Shown here: positions 17,044 through 25,572 of the stretch, in pieces
How the letters are laid out: each line of letters begins with the position of its first letter
Position numbering within the stretch: the stretch's first letter is position 1
DNA from: an uncultured Eubacteriales bacterium
Lineage (GTDB): Bacteria; Bacillota; Clostridia; Christensenellales; UBA1242
NCBI GenBank assembly: GCA_948514155.1
Contig: CAOQYA010000003.1
Location: forward strand, 17,816-81,815
DNA length: 64,000 nt
Reading direction: 5' to 3'
The notes under the pieces: generated by a model
The model's database searches: none
Seen by the model: the letters and a program-made list of their open reading frames with translations, nothing else
Told to the model about the DNA's origin: nothing
Position numbers and translations under genes: made by a program

Positions 17044-19473
17044 TTACTTTTGAACAATCAAATTCACAATCTTGCCAGGCACATAAATCACCTTGTTAAC
17101 AGTTGCGCCGGCAAGAATATCGGCATGTTTTGCCTCTATTTCGCTGAGAATTGCATCATTTTCAATATCTTTATCAACTGCAATTGTGCGAACAAATTTG
17201 CCATTCACTTGCACAGGCAAATTCATAACATCCTCTTGCAAAAACTCAGGGTCATATTTCGGCCAACTCTCGCCTAATATGCCGCCGCCAAACACTCTTT
17301 CAAACATTTCACTTGTGATGTGCGGCGCGAGCGGGTTTAAAAGCACAAGGAAGTTTTTTAACTCCTCGCGAGAAATAAACTTATCTTCCCTCACCTTTTT
17401 TATAAAAATCATAAGCGCCGAAATTGCGGTGTTGAGGCGGAGATTTTCAAGGTCTTCGGAGACCTTTTTGATAAGTCTGTTCATTTCATATATATGCTCT
17501 TTGCTTATCTCGTCGCCCTTAATCATATCTTGCAAGCCCCAAACGCGGTCTAAAAAGCCGGTAATGCCGGTGATGCCTTGATATGTCCACGGCGTGTTAT
17601 CTTCATATCCGCCAAGGAAATGCACATGCAGTCTTGCCGCATCTGCCCCATATTTATCGATAACTTCAAGCGGCGAAACGCCATTTTTGGAACTTTTGCT
17701 CATTTTCTTGCCTTGGTCGTCCAGAATAAGTCCGCTGCCCATTTTTCTAATAAACGGGTCCCTTGTTGGCACAGCGCCAATTTCATACAAGAAATTTTGC
17801 CAGAAAAATGCATACAGAACATGACGAGTGATATGTTCCGTTCCGCCGGTGTAGCAGTCCACACTGCCCCAATATTTAAGTTTTTCATAGTCGGCAAGCG
17901 CTTTGTCGTTGTGCGGGTCGATATATCTCAGCCAATACCAGCTTGAGCCCGCCCAGTTTGGCATGGTGTCGGTCTCGCGGCGAGCCGGACGACCACACTT
18001 AGGGCACTTGCAGTTAACCCAATCATTCACCTTGGAAAGCGGGCTGTCGCCCATTTCGTTTGGCATGTAGTCGTCTGTGCGCGGCAAAGTTAAAGGCAAA
18101 TCTTCCTCTTTAAGCGCAACTATTCCGCAATGCTCGCAAAATACAACCGGGAAAGGCTCGCCCCAATATCTTTGGCGATTGAATGGCCAGTCTTGCATGC
18201 GAAAGTTAACTTGCTTCTCGCCCACGCCCATTTTGATAATCTTGTCGGCAATTTTTTCTTTAGCCTCTTTCACTTGCATGCCTGAAAACTCTTCCGAGTT
18301 TATTAGGCGAGAGTTTTTGGCAAGATATTCGTATTTTTCCACCGCGCTTATAGAACAGTCGCCTTCGATAACTTGTATCATTGGAATATTGAACTTCTCT
18401 GCGAACTCGTAGTCTCGCTGGTCGTGCGTTGGAACAGCCATAACTGCGCCTGTGCCATAGCCGGCAAGCACAAAATCTGCAAGGAACACCTTCACTTTTT
18501 TGCCGTTTACAGGGTTTATCGCATAGACGCCCTTAAGTTCGCAGCCGGTCTTATCTTTTTGGTCGCTCATGCGGTCAAACTGGCTTCTGAGGCTGACCTT
18601 TTTCCTATATTCTTCAACTTCTTGGAAGTTTTCGATGCTATCTTTTATTTTGTCAACAATATCGTGCTCCGGAGCAAGCACCATGAAAGTTATGCCATAT
18701 ATTGTCTCCACGCAGGTGGTGAATATGGAGATATCCCCCACATTTTTATCCGTTTTGTCCACAAGTTTAAAATCAACTTGCATGCCTTCACTCTTGCCAA
18801 TCCAATTCCGCTGCGCTTCTTTAAGATTTTCGGACATGTTTATCCTCTCAACATTGCCAAGCAGTTTTTCCGAATACTCCTTCATTTTGAGATACCACAC
18901 CCAACGCTCTTTTTGCACAACATCACCGCCGCAGCGGTCGCACTTGCCGCCCTGACTGTCCTCGTTTGAAAGCGTGGTCTTGCAGTTTGGACAATAGTTA
19001 ACAAAGCCCTTTTGCTTGTAGGCTTTATCGTGATTTAAGAGTTGCAAGAAAATCCATTGTGTCCATTTGAAATATTCCGGATCACTGGTGCAGATTGTTC
19101 TATCCCAGTCAAAAGAAAGACCCAAAAGTTTAGACTGCGAAAGCACTGTTTTCATGCCATTTGCAACAAAATCACTTGGATTTATGCCCGTCTTTATTGC
19201 AGCATTCTCTGCCGGAAGGCCAAAAGCGTCGCCGCCGATAGGGAAAAGCACATTGTAGCCCTGAAATCTTTTCATTCTTGCAAGGGCATCGGCAGGAATT
19301 GTGCCTTTAAGGTGGCCCATGTGCAAGTTGCCGCTTATGTTAAAAAACTCATAGAGCACATAATATTTCGGCTTTGTCGGGTGAAAGTCCACCGCTTTAA
19401 AATATGGCTCATTTTCCCAGCGCGCTTGCCACTTTTTTTCTATCTCTTTAAAATTGTAGTTTCCCTCTTGCAT
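17044..19473 (-). CDS. leuS: Leucyl-tRNA synthetase
   Basis: Charges tRNA-Leu with leucine in the cytoplasm. The 809-residue product has the class I signature HMGH at residues 51-54 and KMSKS near residue 590. Zinc-binding cysteine pairs lie near CPNC/CDRCGG, and a CP1 editing domain sits between the halves, followed by the anticodon-binding and C-terminal domains. Length is normal for the bacterial enzyme. It is preceded by its own promoter. No T-box leader (no AGGGTGGxACCGCG-type motif) is present in the short upstream region, although leuS in Bacillota often has one. Confidence 0.97.
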   Translation of the reverse strand: MQEGNYNFKEIEKKWQARWENEPYFKAVDFHPTKPKYYVLYEFFNISGNLHMGHLKGTIPADALARMKRFQGYNVLFPIGGDAFGLPAENAAIKTGINPSDFVANGMKTVLSQSKLLGLSFDWDRTICTSDPEYFKWTQWIFLQLLNHDKAYKQKGFVNYCPNCKTTLSNEDSQGGKCDRCGGDVVQKERWVWYLKMKEYSEKLLGNVERINMSENLKEAQRNWIGKSEGMQVDFKLVDKTDKNVGDISIFTTCVETIYGITFMVLAPEHDIVDKIKDSIENFQEVEEYRKKVSLRSQFDRMSDQKDKTGCELKGVYAINPVNGKKVKVFLADFVLAGYGTGAVMAVPTHDQRDYEFAEKFNIPMIQVIEGDCSISAVEKYEYLAKNSRLINSEEFSGMQVKEAKEKIADKIIKMGVGEKQVNFRMQDWPFNRQRYWGEPFPVVFCEHCGIVALKEEDLPLTLPRTDDYMPNEMGDSPLSKVNDWVNCKCPKCGRPARRETDTMPNWAGSSWYWLRYIDPHNDKALADYEKLKYWGSVDCYTGGTEHITRHVLYAFFWQNFLYEIGAVPTRDPFIRKMGSGLILDDQGKKMSKSSKNGVSPLEVIDKYGADAARLHVHFLGGYEDNTPWTYQGITGITGFLDRVWGLQDMIKGDEISKEHIYEMNRLIKKVSEDLENLRLNTAISALMIFIKKVREDKFISREELKNFLVLLNPLAPHITSEMFERVFGGGILGESWPKYDPEFLQEDVMNLPVQVNGKFVRTIAVDKDIENDAILSEIEAKHADILAGATVNKVIYVPGKIVNLIVQK

Positions 19474-19501
19474 AACTCTTTCCTTAACAATAGTTTTGGC
19501 T

Positions 19502-19531
19502 AGTATACACCTTTTTGGAAATTATTGTCAA
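19502..19531 (-). promoter_or_regulatory. leuS promoter
   Basis: -35 TTGACA (19526-19531), 18-base spacer, -10 TATACT (19502-19507). The leader is only about 20-25 bases, too short for a T-box. Confidence 0.8.
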
Positions 19532-19601
19532 TTAAATAAGTCTTTGTCTCCAACTTAACCCGCTTAAAAAAATAAACTTTAAAAAAATGTGCTTAAAACT
19601 G

Positions 19602-19630
19602 TTGACAATTTGTTTTGCGTTAGATATAAT
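19602..19630 (+). promoter_or_regulatory. rplJ-rplL promoter
   Basis: Consensus -35 TTGACA (19602-19607), exact 17-base spacer, consensus -10 TATAAT (19625-19630). Confidence 0.92.
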
Positions 19631-19636
19631 ATCAAA

Positions 19637-19790
19637 GTCTAAATAAATCTTTCCATAGACAGCAAGTGCTATTGCGTAAATGCTCGAGGGGCATGCTTGC
19701 CGAGGAAAAAGGATATAAGCGAATTTTCTCTCTTGCACCTTTTTCTTTGGCGCAAGAGATTTTTTTAGATTGCACAAAACAAAAATCTAA
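19637..19790 (+). promoter_or_regulatory. Ribosomal protein L10 leader
   Basis: The 5' leader carries the conserved CCATAGACAGCAAGTGC and ATGCTTGCCGAGG elements of the Bacillota L10 leader. In that family the L10(L12)4 complex binds the leader and represses its own operon. It is followed by an intrinsic attenuator and then the rplJ ribosome site. Confidence 0.88.
19729..19766 (+). terminator. Attenuator in the rplJ leader
   Basis: Stem TCTCTTGC/GCAAGAGA (19729-19736 and 19752-19759) is followed by T7. It is placed before the rplJ start, as expected for autogenous control by L10-L12. Confidence 0.85.
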
Positions 19791-19802
19791 AAAGGAGGAA
19801 AT

Positions 19803-20321
19803 ATGAGTGCTAATTTTGAAGCAAAGAAATTGGTAGTTGCCGAAATCAAGGAAAAACTTGAAAAAGCAAAATCCGTAACTTTCGTTGACTATCGTGGACT
19901 TACTGTTGAAGAAGACACAAAAATGCGTAAAGAATTCCGCGAAAACGGCGCAGAATATAAAGTCTACAAAAACAGATTGATGCTCCTTGCACTTAACGAA
20001 CTCGGAATAAAAGGTGCCGAAAAATACCTTGAAGGCACAAGTGCCGTTGTTTTTGGATATAACGACGAAGTTAGCCAAGCGAAAATCGTTTGTGACTATG
20101 TTGAGAAAACCAAAAAACTTAGTATCAAATTTGGGTTACTTAATGGACAGAGCGTTGAAAGCAAGGACATTGAAGCTCTTGCCAAACTTCCATCCAAGGA
20201 AGTTCTTGTGGCAAAACTTCTTGGAACACTGCTTGCTCCTATCAGTGGGCTTGCTAGGGTTCTTAATGCCCCTACTCAGGGTCTTGCAATCGCACTTAAT
20301 GCCATTGCAACAAAAGAGTAA
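19803..20321 (+). CDS. rplJ: 50S ribosomal protein L10
   Basis: Builds the base of the ribosomal stalk by binding 23S rRNA and the L7/L12 dimers. The 172-residue product has the conserved VDYRGLTVEE and EYKVYKNRL segments of the RNA-binding domain, and a C-terminal helix ending LARVLNAPTQGLAIALNAIA that recruits L12. An AAAGGAGG ribosome site precedes the ATG. It is first in a two-gene operon with rplL. rplK, rplA and rpoBC, the usual neighbours, are not adjacent. Confidence 0.97.
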   Translation: MSANFEAKKLVVAEIKEKLEKAKSVTFVDYRGLTVEEDTKMRKEFRENGAEYKVYKNRLMLLALNELGIKGAEKYLEGTSAVVFGYNDEVSQAKIVCDYVEKTKKLSIKFGLLNGQSVESKDIEALAKLPSKEVLVAKLLGTLLAPISGLARVLNAPTQGLAIALNAIATKE

Positions 20322-20353
20322 TCAAAAGTAAAAAATTTTAGGAGGAAATTAAA

Positions 20354-20734
20354 ATGGCTGAAATCAAAAACCTTATCGAAGAAATCAAAAAACTTACAAT
20401 CGTTGAAGTTAGCGAACTTGTAAAAGCTCTTGAAGAAGAGTTTGGAGTTAGTGCTGCTGCCCCAGTTGCAGTTGCTGCAGCTCCTGTTGCAGGTGCAGCT
20501 CCAGCTGCTGCTGCAGAAGAGAAAACAGAATTTAATGTTGTGCTCAAAGAAGTTGGAGCAAACAAAATCGCTGTTATCAAAGTTGTTAGAGAACTTACAG
20601 GCCTTGGCCTTAGCGAAGCAAAAGCGCTCGTTGACGGTGCTCCAAGCACAATCAAAGAGAATGTTGCAGCTGCTGAAGCTAAAGAAATGGAAGCTAAGCT
20701 TAAAGAAGCTGGCGCAACTGTTGAACTTAAGTAA
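20354..20734 (+). CDS. rplL: 50S ribosomal protein L7/L12
   Basis: Stalk protein that recruits and activates translational GTPases. The 126-residue protein has an N-terminal dimerisation domain, an Ala/Pro-rich hinge (about residues 36-55), and the conserved C-terminal domain with [20 protein letters not shown]. An AGGAGG ribosome site precedes the ATG. It follows rplJ by 32 bases and ends at a strong terminator. Confidence 0.97.
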   Translation: MAEIKNLIEEIKKLTIVEVSELVKALEEEFGVSAAAPVAVAAAPVAGAAPAAAAEEKTEFNVVLKEVGANKIAVIKVVRELTGLGLSEAKALVDGAPSTIKENVAAAEAKEMEAKLKEAGATVELK

Positions 20735-20769
20735 TCAAATTAGGCAAATTTTAAATTTTGTTTTGTGTG

Positions 20770-20801
20770 AAAAAAAATTCGCGTTCCTCGCGAATTTTTT
20801 T
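20770..20801. terminator. Bidirectional terminator after rplL
   Basis: AATTCGCG/CGCGAATT stem flanked by A-rich and T7 arms. It ends rplL and, on the minus strand, the GLUG-type surface protein gene at 20809. Confidence 0.88.
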
Positions 20802-20808
20802 ATTAACT

Positions 20809-23328
20809 TTATGCAATTTTATCAAATTTTGTAAAGCCTAAACTTTCGAATTTAGCAGCAACATCCTCGCCGCTCAACACTCCCTCCTGCCAAAAGAACT
20901 TCTTTAACACAGGATGCGCATCATTAAGTTTTTCGCTCCAGCCCCAGTCTGAGGAAGCAAACATCGGCGTCTCGCTGTTATGGACAAGGCCTTTGAAATC
21001 GGCATAGTCATTAGGAGCGGCGGCGTCCATAATCACCTTCGTTTGCACAGCGCAGTTAGTTGTGTTAAAACTTCTGAGGTTAGAAAGTTGCCCCTCGTCC
21101 AGCTCAAAACTTGCAAGCTCCATTTTAGGCGATAAGGTCACTTGAACATTTAGGCTAAGATTGTTAACTCTTAAATTTGCATCCGAGTTTGCAAGAATGT
21201 TTCCATAGGCCATTTTCAGCATATCTGAAATATTCATATCGGCGCCTGTAAATTTGATGTCTGCGTCTGAATAGTCAGCATGCGTGTTAAGTTCAATGTT
21301 CTCAAGAATGGTGTTTTCGCAAGTGAAAGCGCCAAAATTCATGAAGTTGCTCTTTGTGAAAATGTCGCCATATATTCCGGAAAGTTCGAGCGATGCAAGT
21401 TTAGCCCCTTGATTATCTGGCACGGCCACCACTGTGCCGATGCATAGGAAATATGACAGCATGTCTGTTTGGTCGTAGTCACAATTTAACAGAATTTTGC
21501 TGTCTCTAATCGAAATAGTGGTCTTTTTCTCGCCATTTTCGTCAAGACTGATACTTCCAATATGATTAACTAGCCCAGCAAAACTGGTGTGCCTGTCAAT
21601 AAGGCATGCTGCCGAGCAACCTTCAACTGAAATATCACCAATAACAGCACTAGCATTCAGCGAACCTCCAGCAAGCAAAATTCCTGCGGCCGTGCTCATG
21701 AAAGAATGCGATCCGTCAGCATATTTATATCCCAGCCTTTTCTCTTCTTCCTGGCTGTAGCGCACAAGCGAGCCGGTGTTTGTGCAGTTCTTGATTGTTA
21801 TTGAGCCGCTTGTCAAAATTGCAATTCCCGAAGAAAACGATTGACCAAGCGTGCTTGAAATGATAACGGGATAGGCAAGAGTGCCGGCATTTAAGCAGTC
21901 GATTATGCTCATGCTAGCGCAATTAGAAACTTCACCCACAATTCCGCTTTGATAGCCGCCCGAATAGATGTTTCCATAGTTTTTGCAGCCAAGCACGAGC
22001 ACACTGTTGCAGTCCTCCGCCTTGCCGATAATGCCGCCATATCCGTCGTTGGCACGACTTGTTGCGATGCAGTAAAAATCACCAAAGTTTTCACATTTTC
22101 GCACTTCCATGCGTCCTGTCTCTCCTCTCTGGACCAAGCCAACAATGCCGCCCGTCTCAGCAGCGGTGGCAAATGTTGCATAGTTTTTGCAGCCCACAAT
22201 TTCAGCGTCGCAGCCACCCATGTCCCAGCCTAAAAAGCCGCCAACATAAGAGCCTTCGCCAGAGCCGGTGCTATATATCATTCCTTTTGATATCGAATTC
22301 GACATCCTAATTTTCATGCCCGAGCCATTCATAAAAAATGGGACTGCATTTCCACCATAAACTTCACATGTGGAAGAACAGTTGATAACTTCGATAGGCA
22401 CAATTCCAAGCCCGTCACTTGAGCCGTCTAAAGCAGGCATTCCAAGCCCGGACATGGTGCCAAGACCGCCCAAATAGAAATCACATCCAACAAATCTTGA
22501 GCCGTCCACGATATACATAAAGTATAGCAGCATTCCGCCAGCGCCCTGCTTGAACTGATATGACATGTTTTCAAATGTTGTGAAACTGGAAATAGCGGCA
22601 ATCGCTAAGCCTCCGCCAAGGCCTCCGTTGTTTGCGCAGTCCGCTTCAAACGAAATGTTTTCGATAACACTATCTTCGAAAGGCAGCACCGGTGTGGCCG
22701 AGCCAGACATCGCCATTGAAAAGGTTATGTTTCCAACTGAAGTGAAAAGTCCCACGCCATACATAACATAGTTAAACATCTTGTGCCCCTGGCCGTCAAG
22801 GTGGCCAATGAAGCCGTCGGTGACCAAATTGCCGTCGTCTGCAAAAGTCAGGTCATACAAAAAGCCATTAAAGTCGATATCATTTTCAAGAACAGCATAA
22901 GTGTATGTTTTATCTTCTGTTGGAAGGCCGGTCTTGTAAACAAACCACACCCAGCCTTTCATGTTTTTAATTATGTAAGGGCTCTGTTCTGTTCCCTCGC
23001 CGGTCAGAGCCCCGTCGTCGCCTATCGGCGCAATTTTGCCGTCGTCTGTCTGCCAAGAAGCAATGTCGTCTGCAAAAATTCCGGTCAGTCGTTTCTGCGA
23101 AAGCACATTTCCGCTCTCGTCCACATATTCCGCCGTCCACTTGGCGTCGAAGTCAGCGACCTGCTTTTCCAACCTAGCCTTTAAGTCCGCAAAAACAGGC
23201 TCGGCAAGGTCGCGGCCGAGTTTGTTATATTCAACTGTTGGAGTTTCCTCCGCTTCTGCTGTTAGGCAGTTAGGGAAACACCCCCCTGTAACAATATGGG
23301 GCAGAGCATAACACAAGCAAGCACACAA
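20809..23328 (-). CDS. Secreted GLUG/beta-helix-type protein, 5' end frameshifted
   Basis: Function unknown; probably a cell-surface or secreted repeat protein. The open frame codes for about 839 residues with repeated Gly-rich strands (such as GGIVGLVQRGETGRMEVRKC and GGIIGKAED) typical of GLUG-motif or right-handed beta-helix proteins, similar in style to the giant protein at 47-57 kb. The frame itself has no good start. A secretion signal with a promoter lies just upstream in another frame (23374), and one base fewer in the T8 run (plus-strand 23343-23350) or the G6 run (23281-23286) would join them. So the gene is either phase-variable, relies on slippage, is a recent pseudogene, or contains an assembly error. 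Confidence 0.72.
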   Translation of the reverse strand: MCACLCYALPHIVTGGCFPNCLTAEAEETPTVEYNKLGRDLAEPVFADLKARLEKQVADFDAKWTAEYVDESGNVLSQKRLTGIFADDIASWQTDDGKIAPIGDDGALTGEGTEQSPYIIKNMKGWVWFVYKTGLPTEDKTYTYAVLENDIDFNGFLYDLTFADDGNLVTDGFIGHLDGQGHKMFNYVMYGVGLFTSVGNITFSMAMSGSATPVLPFEDSVIENISFEADCANNGGLGGGLAIAAISSFTTFENMSYQFKQGAGGMLLYFMYIVDGSRFVGCDFYLGGLGTMSGLGMPALDGSSDGLGIVPIEVINCSSTCEVYGGNAVPFFMNGSGMKIRMSNSISKGMIYSTGSGEGSYVGGFLGWDMGGCDAEIVGCKNYATFATAAETGGIVGLVQRGETGRMEVRKCENFGDFYCIATSRANDGYGGIIGKAEDCNSVLVLGCKNYGNIYSGGYQSGIVGEVSNCASMSIIDCLNAGTLAYPVIISSTLGQSFSSGIAILTSGSITIKNCTNTGSLVRYSQEEEKRLGYKYADGSHSFMSTAAGILLAGGSLNASAVIGDISVEGCSAACLIDRHTSFAGLVNHIGSISLDENGEKKTTISIRDSKILLNCDYDQTDMLSYFLCIGTVVAVPDNQGAKLASLELSGIYGDIFTKSNFMNFGAFTCENTILENIELNTHADYSDADIKFTGADMNISDMLKMAYGNILANSDANLRVNNLSLNVQVTLSPKMELASFELDEGQLSNLRSFNTTNCAVQTKVIMDAAAPNDYADFKGLVHNSETPMFASSDWGWSEKLNDAHPVLKKFFWQEGVLSGEDVAAKFESLGFTKFDKIA

Positions 23329-23374
23329 AACTGCACAAATAGAAAAAAAATTTTGATATGCTTTTCGTTTTCAT
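23270..23374 (-). other. Out-of-frame signal-peptide ORF of the GLUG-type gene
   Basis: ATG 23374 opens a 34-residue frame beginning MKTKSISKFFFYLCSF, a convincing basic-then-hydrophobic signal peptide, then stops. Removing one base at the T8 or G6 run continues it into the mature region with ...LTAEAEE, a likely cleavage site. The ATG is 6 bases after a -10 box and lacks a Shine-Dalgarno. Confidence 0.65.
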
Positions 23375-23380
23375 GACTTT

Positions 23381-23410
23381 AGTTTATCACCTTTGCGGCT
23401 TTCTAGTCAA
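23381..23410 (-). promoter_or_regulatory. Promoter of the GLUG-type gene (leaderless spacing)
   Basis: -35 TTGACT (23405-23410), 18-base spacer, -10 TAAACT (23381-23386), then 6 bases to ATG 23374. Confidence 0.5.
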
Positions 23411-23434
23411 ATATTTTCGCTAATTTTCGCACAA

Positions 23435-23464
23435 GAAAAAAACCGCGCCTTTCGGTGCGGTTTT
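23435..23464 (-). terminator. Terminator of the acidic coiled-coil gene
   Basis: ACCGCACC/GGCGCGGT-type stem (23442-23449 with 23454-23461, one G-U pair) followed on the minus strand by U7. Confidence 0.85.
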
Positions 23465-23468
23465 CAAA

Positions 23469-24626
23469 TTACTCAGCGTCGGTCTCTTCGCTTGCCTTAA
23501 GTTGCTCTTCAATCTCAGCAAGGTCAGCCTTAATCTGGTCGTTCTGAGCCTTAAGAATGTTATACATTTTTTCAAGAACTGGGAACCTGTCTTTGTTGTT
23601 CTGCATAACTTCGTGGCAGTGTTGAACAGAAAGTTTAAGTCCGTCAAGAAGGTCAAGTTCTTCAGCAAGTTTCTTTGCCTTCTCTTCGTCGATGTCTTCA
23701 TAGTTGTTTACGCCATAGAGCATAACTTTCTGCTTAGCAACAATCGCTTCTTTTCTGCGAAGTTTCTTTTCGTCGTTAGCAAGAGTTTTGTTAACTTTTG
23801 CAAGTGGAAGATATTCTTTCTTGCAAGCCTTGAACTCTTTCTCGTTTTCCTTAAGTCTTGCCTCAAGTTCAGCCTTTTCAGCCTCAAGTTCTTCCCTTGG
23901 TGTTGCAGGAGCAGCGGTGATTATTGTTGCACCCTCCTCACGAGCAGACTGAAGTTCTTGTGAAAGTGCAGCAAATTTTGCTCTTTCCTCTTCAAGCGCT
24001 CTTCTTGCTTCTTCAAGTTCAGCCTTGATTGCAGCAGTCTCGTCGTTCTGCTCTTCAACTGCCTCTTCTTCAACAGTCTCTTCAACAACTTCTTCAACTT
24101 GTTCTTCTTCAACTTCTTCGGCCACTTCTTCGGCTGGCTCTTGAACAGGCTCAAGGCCTTCGTCTTCTTCGTCCTCGTCCTCTTCTTCTTCAAGTTGAGC
24201 CTGCATGCGTCTTAAGATTTCTTCCTTTCTCTTCTCAAGTGCAGCGCGAGCCTCTGCAAGTTTTTCCTCTTCAGATTGCTCTTCTGTCTCTTCTTCCATC
24301 TTCTCTTCTTCAACAGGTGCTTCTTCCACAGCAGTTGGAACAAACTCTTCAACCTTAGCCTCTTCTTGTGGCTTGTCTTCCGAGATTTGAAGAAGAATTG
24401 AACTTACAACCGGGTTTTCTTTAACCTCTTCAGCGTCTTCTGCAGGCATTGCTTCAAGTTTTTTCTGAAGTTTCTTTGCAGAGTCCTTTTTCTTGTTTTT
24501 AATTCTTTCCTCTTGTCCTTTAGGATCGATAATTGAAATCAACAAATCGCCAAGGAAGAAGATTAAAAAGCCGCCAGCGATAATAATTCCAAGCACAATC
24601 ACAACATTAAGAATAACTGTTCCCAT
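23469..24626 (-). CDS. Acidic coiled-coil membrane-anchored protein
   Basis: No known family recognised. The 385-residue product has one N-terminal transmembrane helix (about residues 5-30) and a basic stretch. A long Glu-rich low-complexity region (about 75-200) follows, with EEEEDEDEED and many repeats of VEE/EEV. Heptad-like Leu/Ala/Glu segments (about 205-300 and 345-385) suggest coiled coil. A more ordinary Lys-rich segment around 270-340 contains VMLYGVNNYEDID. It follows tmRNA by about 60 bases with an AGAGG ribosome site and no obvious own promoter, so it may share the upstream transcript. The layout resembles cytoskeletal or EzrA-like membrane proteins, but this is speculative. Confidence 0.75.
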   Translation of the reverse strand: MGTVILNVVIVLGIIIAGGFLIFFLGDLLISIIDPKGQEERIKNKKKDSAKKLQKKLEAMPAEDAEEVKENPVVSSILLQISEDKPQEEAKVEEFVPTAVEEAPVEEEKMEEETEEQSEEEKLAEARAALEKRKEEILRRMQAQLEEEEDEDEEDEGLEPVQEPAEEVAEEVEEEQVEEVVEETVEEEAVEEQNDETAAIKAELEEARRALEEERAKFAALSQELQSAREEGATIITAAPATPREELEAEKAELEARLKENEKEFKACKKEYLPLAKVNKTLANDEKKLRRKEAIVAKQKVMLYGVNNYEDIDEEKAKKLAEELDLLDGLKLSVQHCHEVMQNNKDRFPVLEKMYNILKAQNDQIKADLAEIEEQLKASEETDAE

Positions 24627-24659
24627 TTTTTACCTCTTTTTTAGATTTATTTATTTTTT

Positions 24660-24675
24660 CAAGGCCTTAGCCTTG
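24660..24675 (-). other. Hairpin between ssrA and the coiled-coil gene
   Basis: CAAGGC/GCCTTG stem with a 4-base loop. On the minus strand it is followed by A6 rather than U, so it is not a standard terminator. It may be a processing or stability element. Confidence 0.4.
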
Positions 24676-24689
24676 CAAAAACCATTTTC

Positions 24690-25043
24690 TGGTGGAGACG
24701 GCGGGAATTGAACCCGCGTCCGAAACAAGCAGTAAAAGCTTTTCTCCGTGTGCAGTTTGTGATTAAGTCTCAAAAGCGCAATTTTCACAAACAAAACTTG
24801 CTCTTTCCAGCCTTTTAGAATCTCACTTTAAAACGAAAGGCGCATTTTAAAATGATTTTTCGCTCTGTTTGACGCCCCGATAAGAGCGAGCGCACTCTCT
24901 TATGGAACGGACTGTTAGGCAGCAGCCTTAACTGTCTTAAAGTTATTATTTGCGTTTAATTTTTGGTCTGTTTTAAGGTTTCACGCCATCAACCACACGC
25001 TTTACACTTTCCTCACTCACCCCGTCGAAACCTTATCGCCCCC
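24690..25043 (-). ncRNA. ssrA: Transfer-messenger RNA (tmRNA)
   Basis: Rescues stalled ribosomes and tags the unfinished protein for degradation. The 5' end reads GGGGGCGATAAGGTTTCGACGGGG and the 3' end GGTTCAATTCCCGCCGTCTCC plus encoded CCA, the standard tRNA-like halves; the acceptor arms pair with a few G-U pairs. The tag reading frame (24915-24953) starts at GCA and encodes ANNNFKTVKAAA before TAA. It lies directly after smpB, and its first 11 bases overlap the smpB 3' end. It is probably processed from the rnr-smpB transcript, as no clear own promoter was seen. Confidence 0.95.
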
Positions 25044-25494
25044 CGAACTTTACAAAGCGGTCAATTTCCCTTGCGGTGACCTTATCTTTTAAAGTTTCGC
25101 GTTTGTCATAAAGGTGTTTTCCTTTTGCAAGCCCCACCTCAACCTTGGCTCTTCCTTTTTTAAAGTAAACTTTGGTTGCCATGAGCGAAAAGCCTTTTTC
25201 CTTAACTTTTTTTTCAAGTTTATTGATTTCGGCTTTATGCAAAAGAAGTTTTCTGTCTCGCCGTTCGTCGGGCTTGAAAACTGAGGAGTTTTCATACAAC
25301 TTAATATAAGCATTTTTAAGGTAAATTTCTCCATTTTTGATAAAAATGTAACTTTCACCCAAACTTATGCCATTAAGTCGCAATGATTTAACCTCGCTTC
25401 CCTCAAGCGCGATGCCGGCTTCGGTCAGTTCAGAAATGAAATAATTGTGATACGCTTTCTTGTTGGAAGATATCAACTTTATTTCGTTATTCAT
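25033..25494 (-). CDS. smpB: SsrA-binding protein SmpB
   Basis: Binds the tRNA-like domain of tmRNA and delivers it to stalled ribosomes. The product (about 153 residues) has the beta-barrel motifs ALEGSEVKSLR and YIFIKNGEIYLKNAYI, and a C-terminal HLYDKRETLK region followed by the basic tail. ATG 25494 gives the normal length and has GGTGAT upstream; a longer in-frame extension to 25557 adds a basic stretch not typical of SmpB. Its stop TAA is part of the tmRNA 5' sequence. It follows rnr by about 80 bases. Confidence 0.96.
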   Translation of the reverse strand: MNNEIKLISSNKKAYHNYFISELTEAGIALEGSEVKSLRLNGISLGESYIFIKNGEIYLKNAYIKLYENSSVFKPDERRDRKLLLHKAEINKLEKKVKEKGFSLMATKVYFKKGRAKVEVGLAKGKHLYDKRETLKDKVTAREIDRFVKFGGR

Positions 25495-25572
25495 TATATC
25501 ACCATTCTTCGACTTTTTCAAGACCCTTTTTAAAATTTTTTTAATAATTTGTGTCAAAATCGCAAAATTTTG

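Noticed and set aside
19474..19600. T-box leader upstream of leuS
   Set aside because: The promoter is only about 30-60 bases from the start codon, and no T-box sequence or antiterminator is present.
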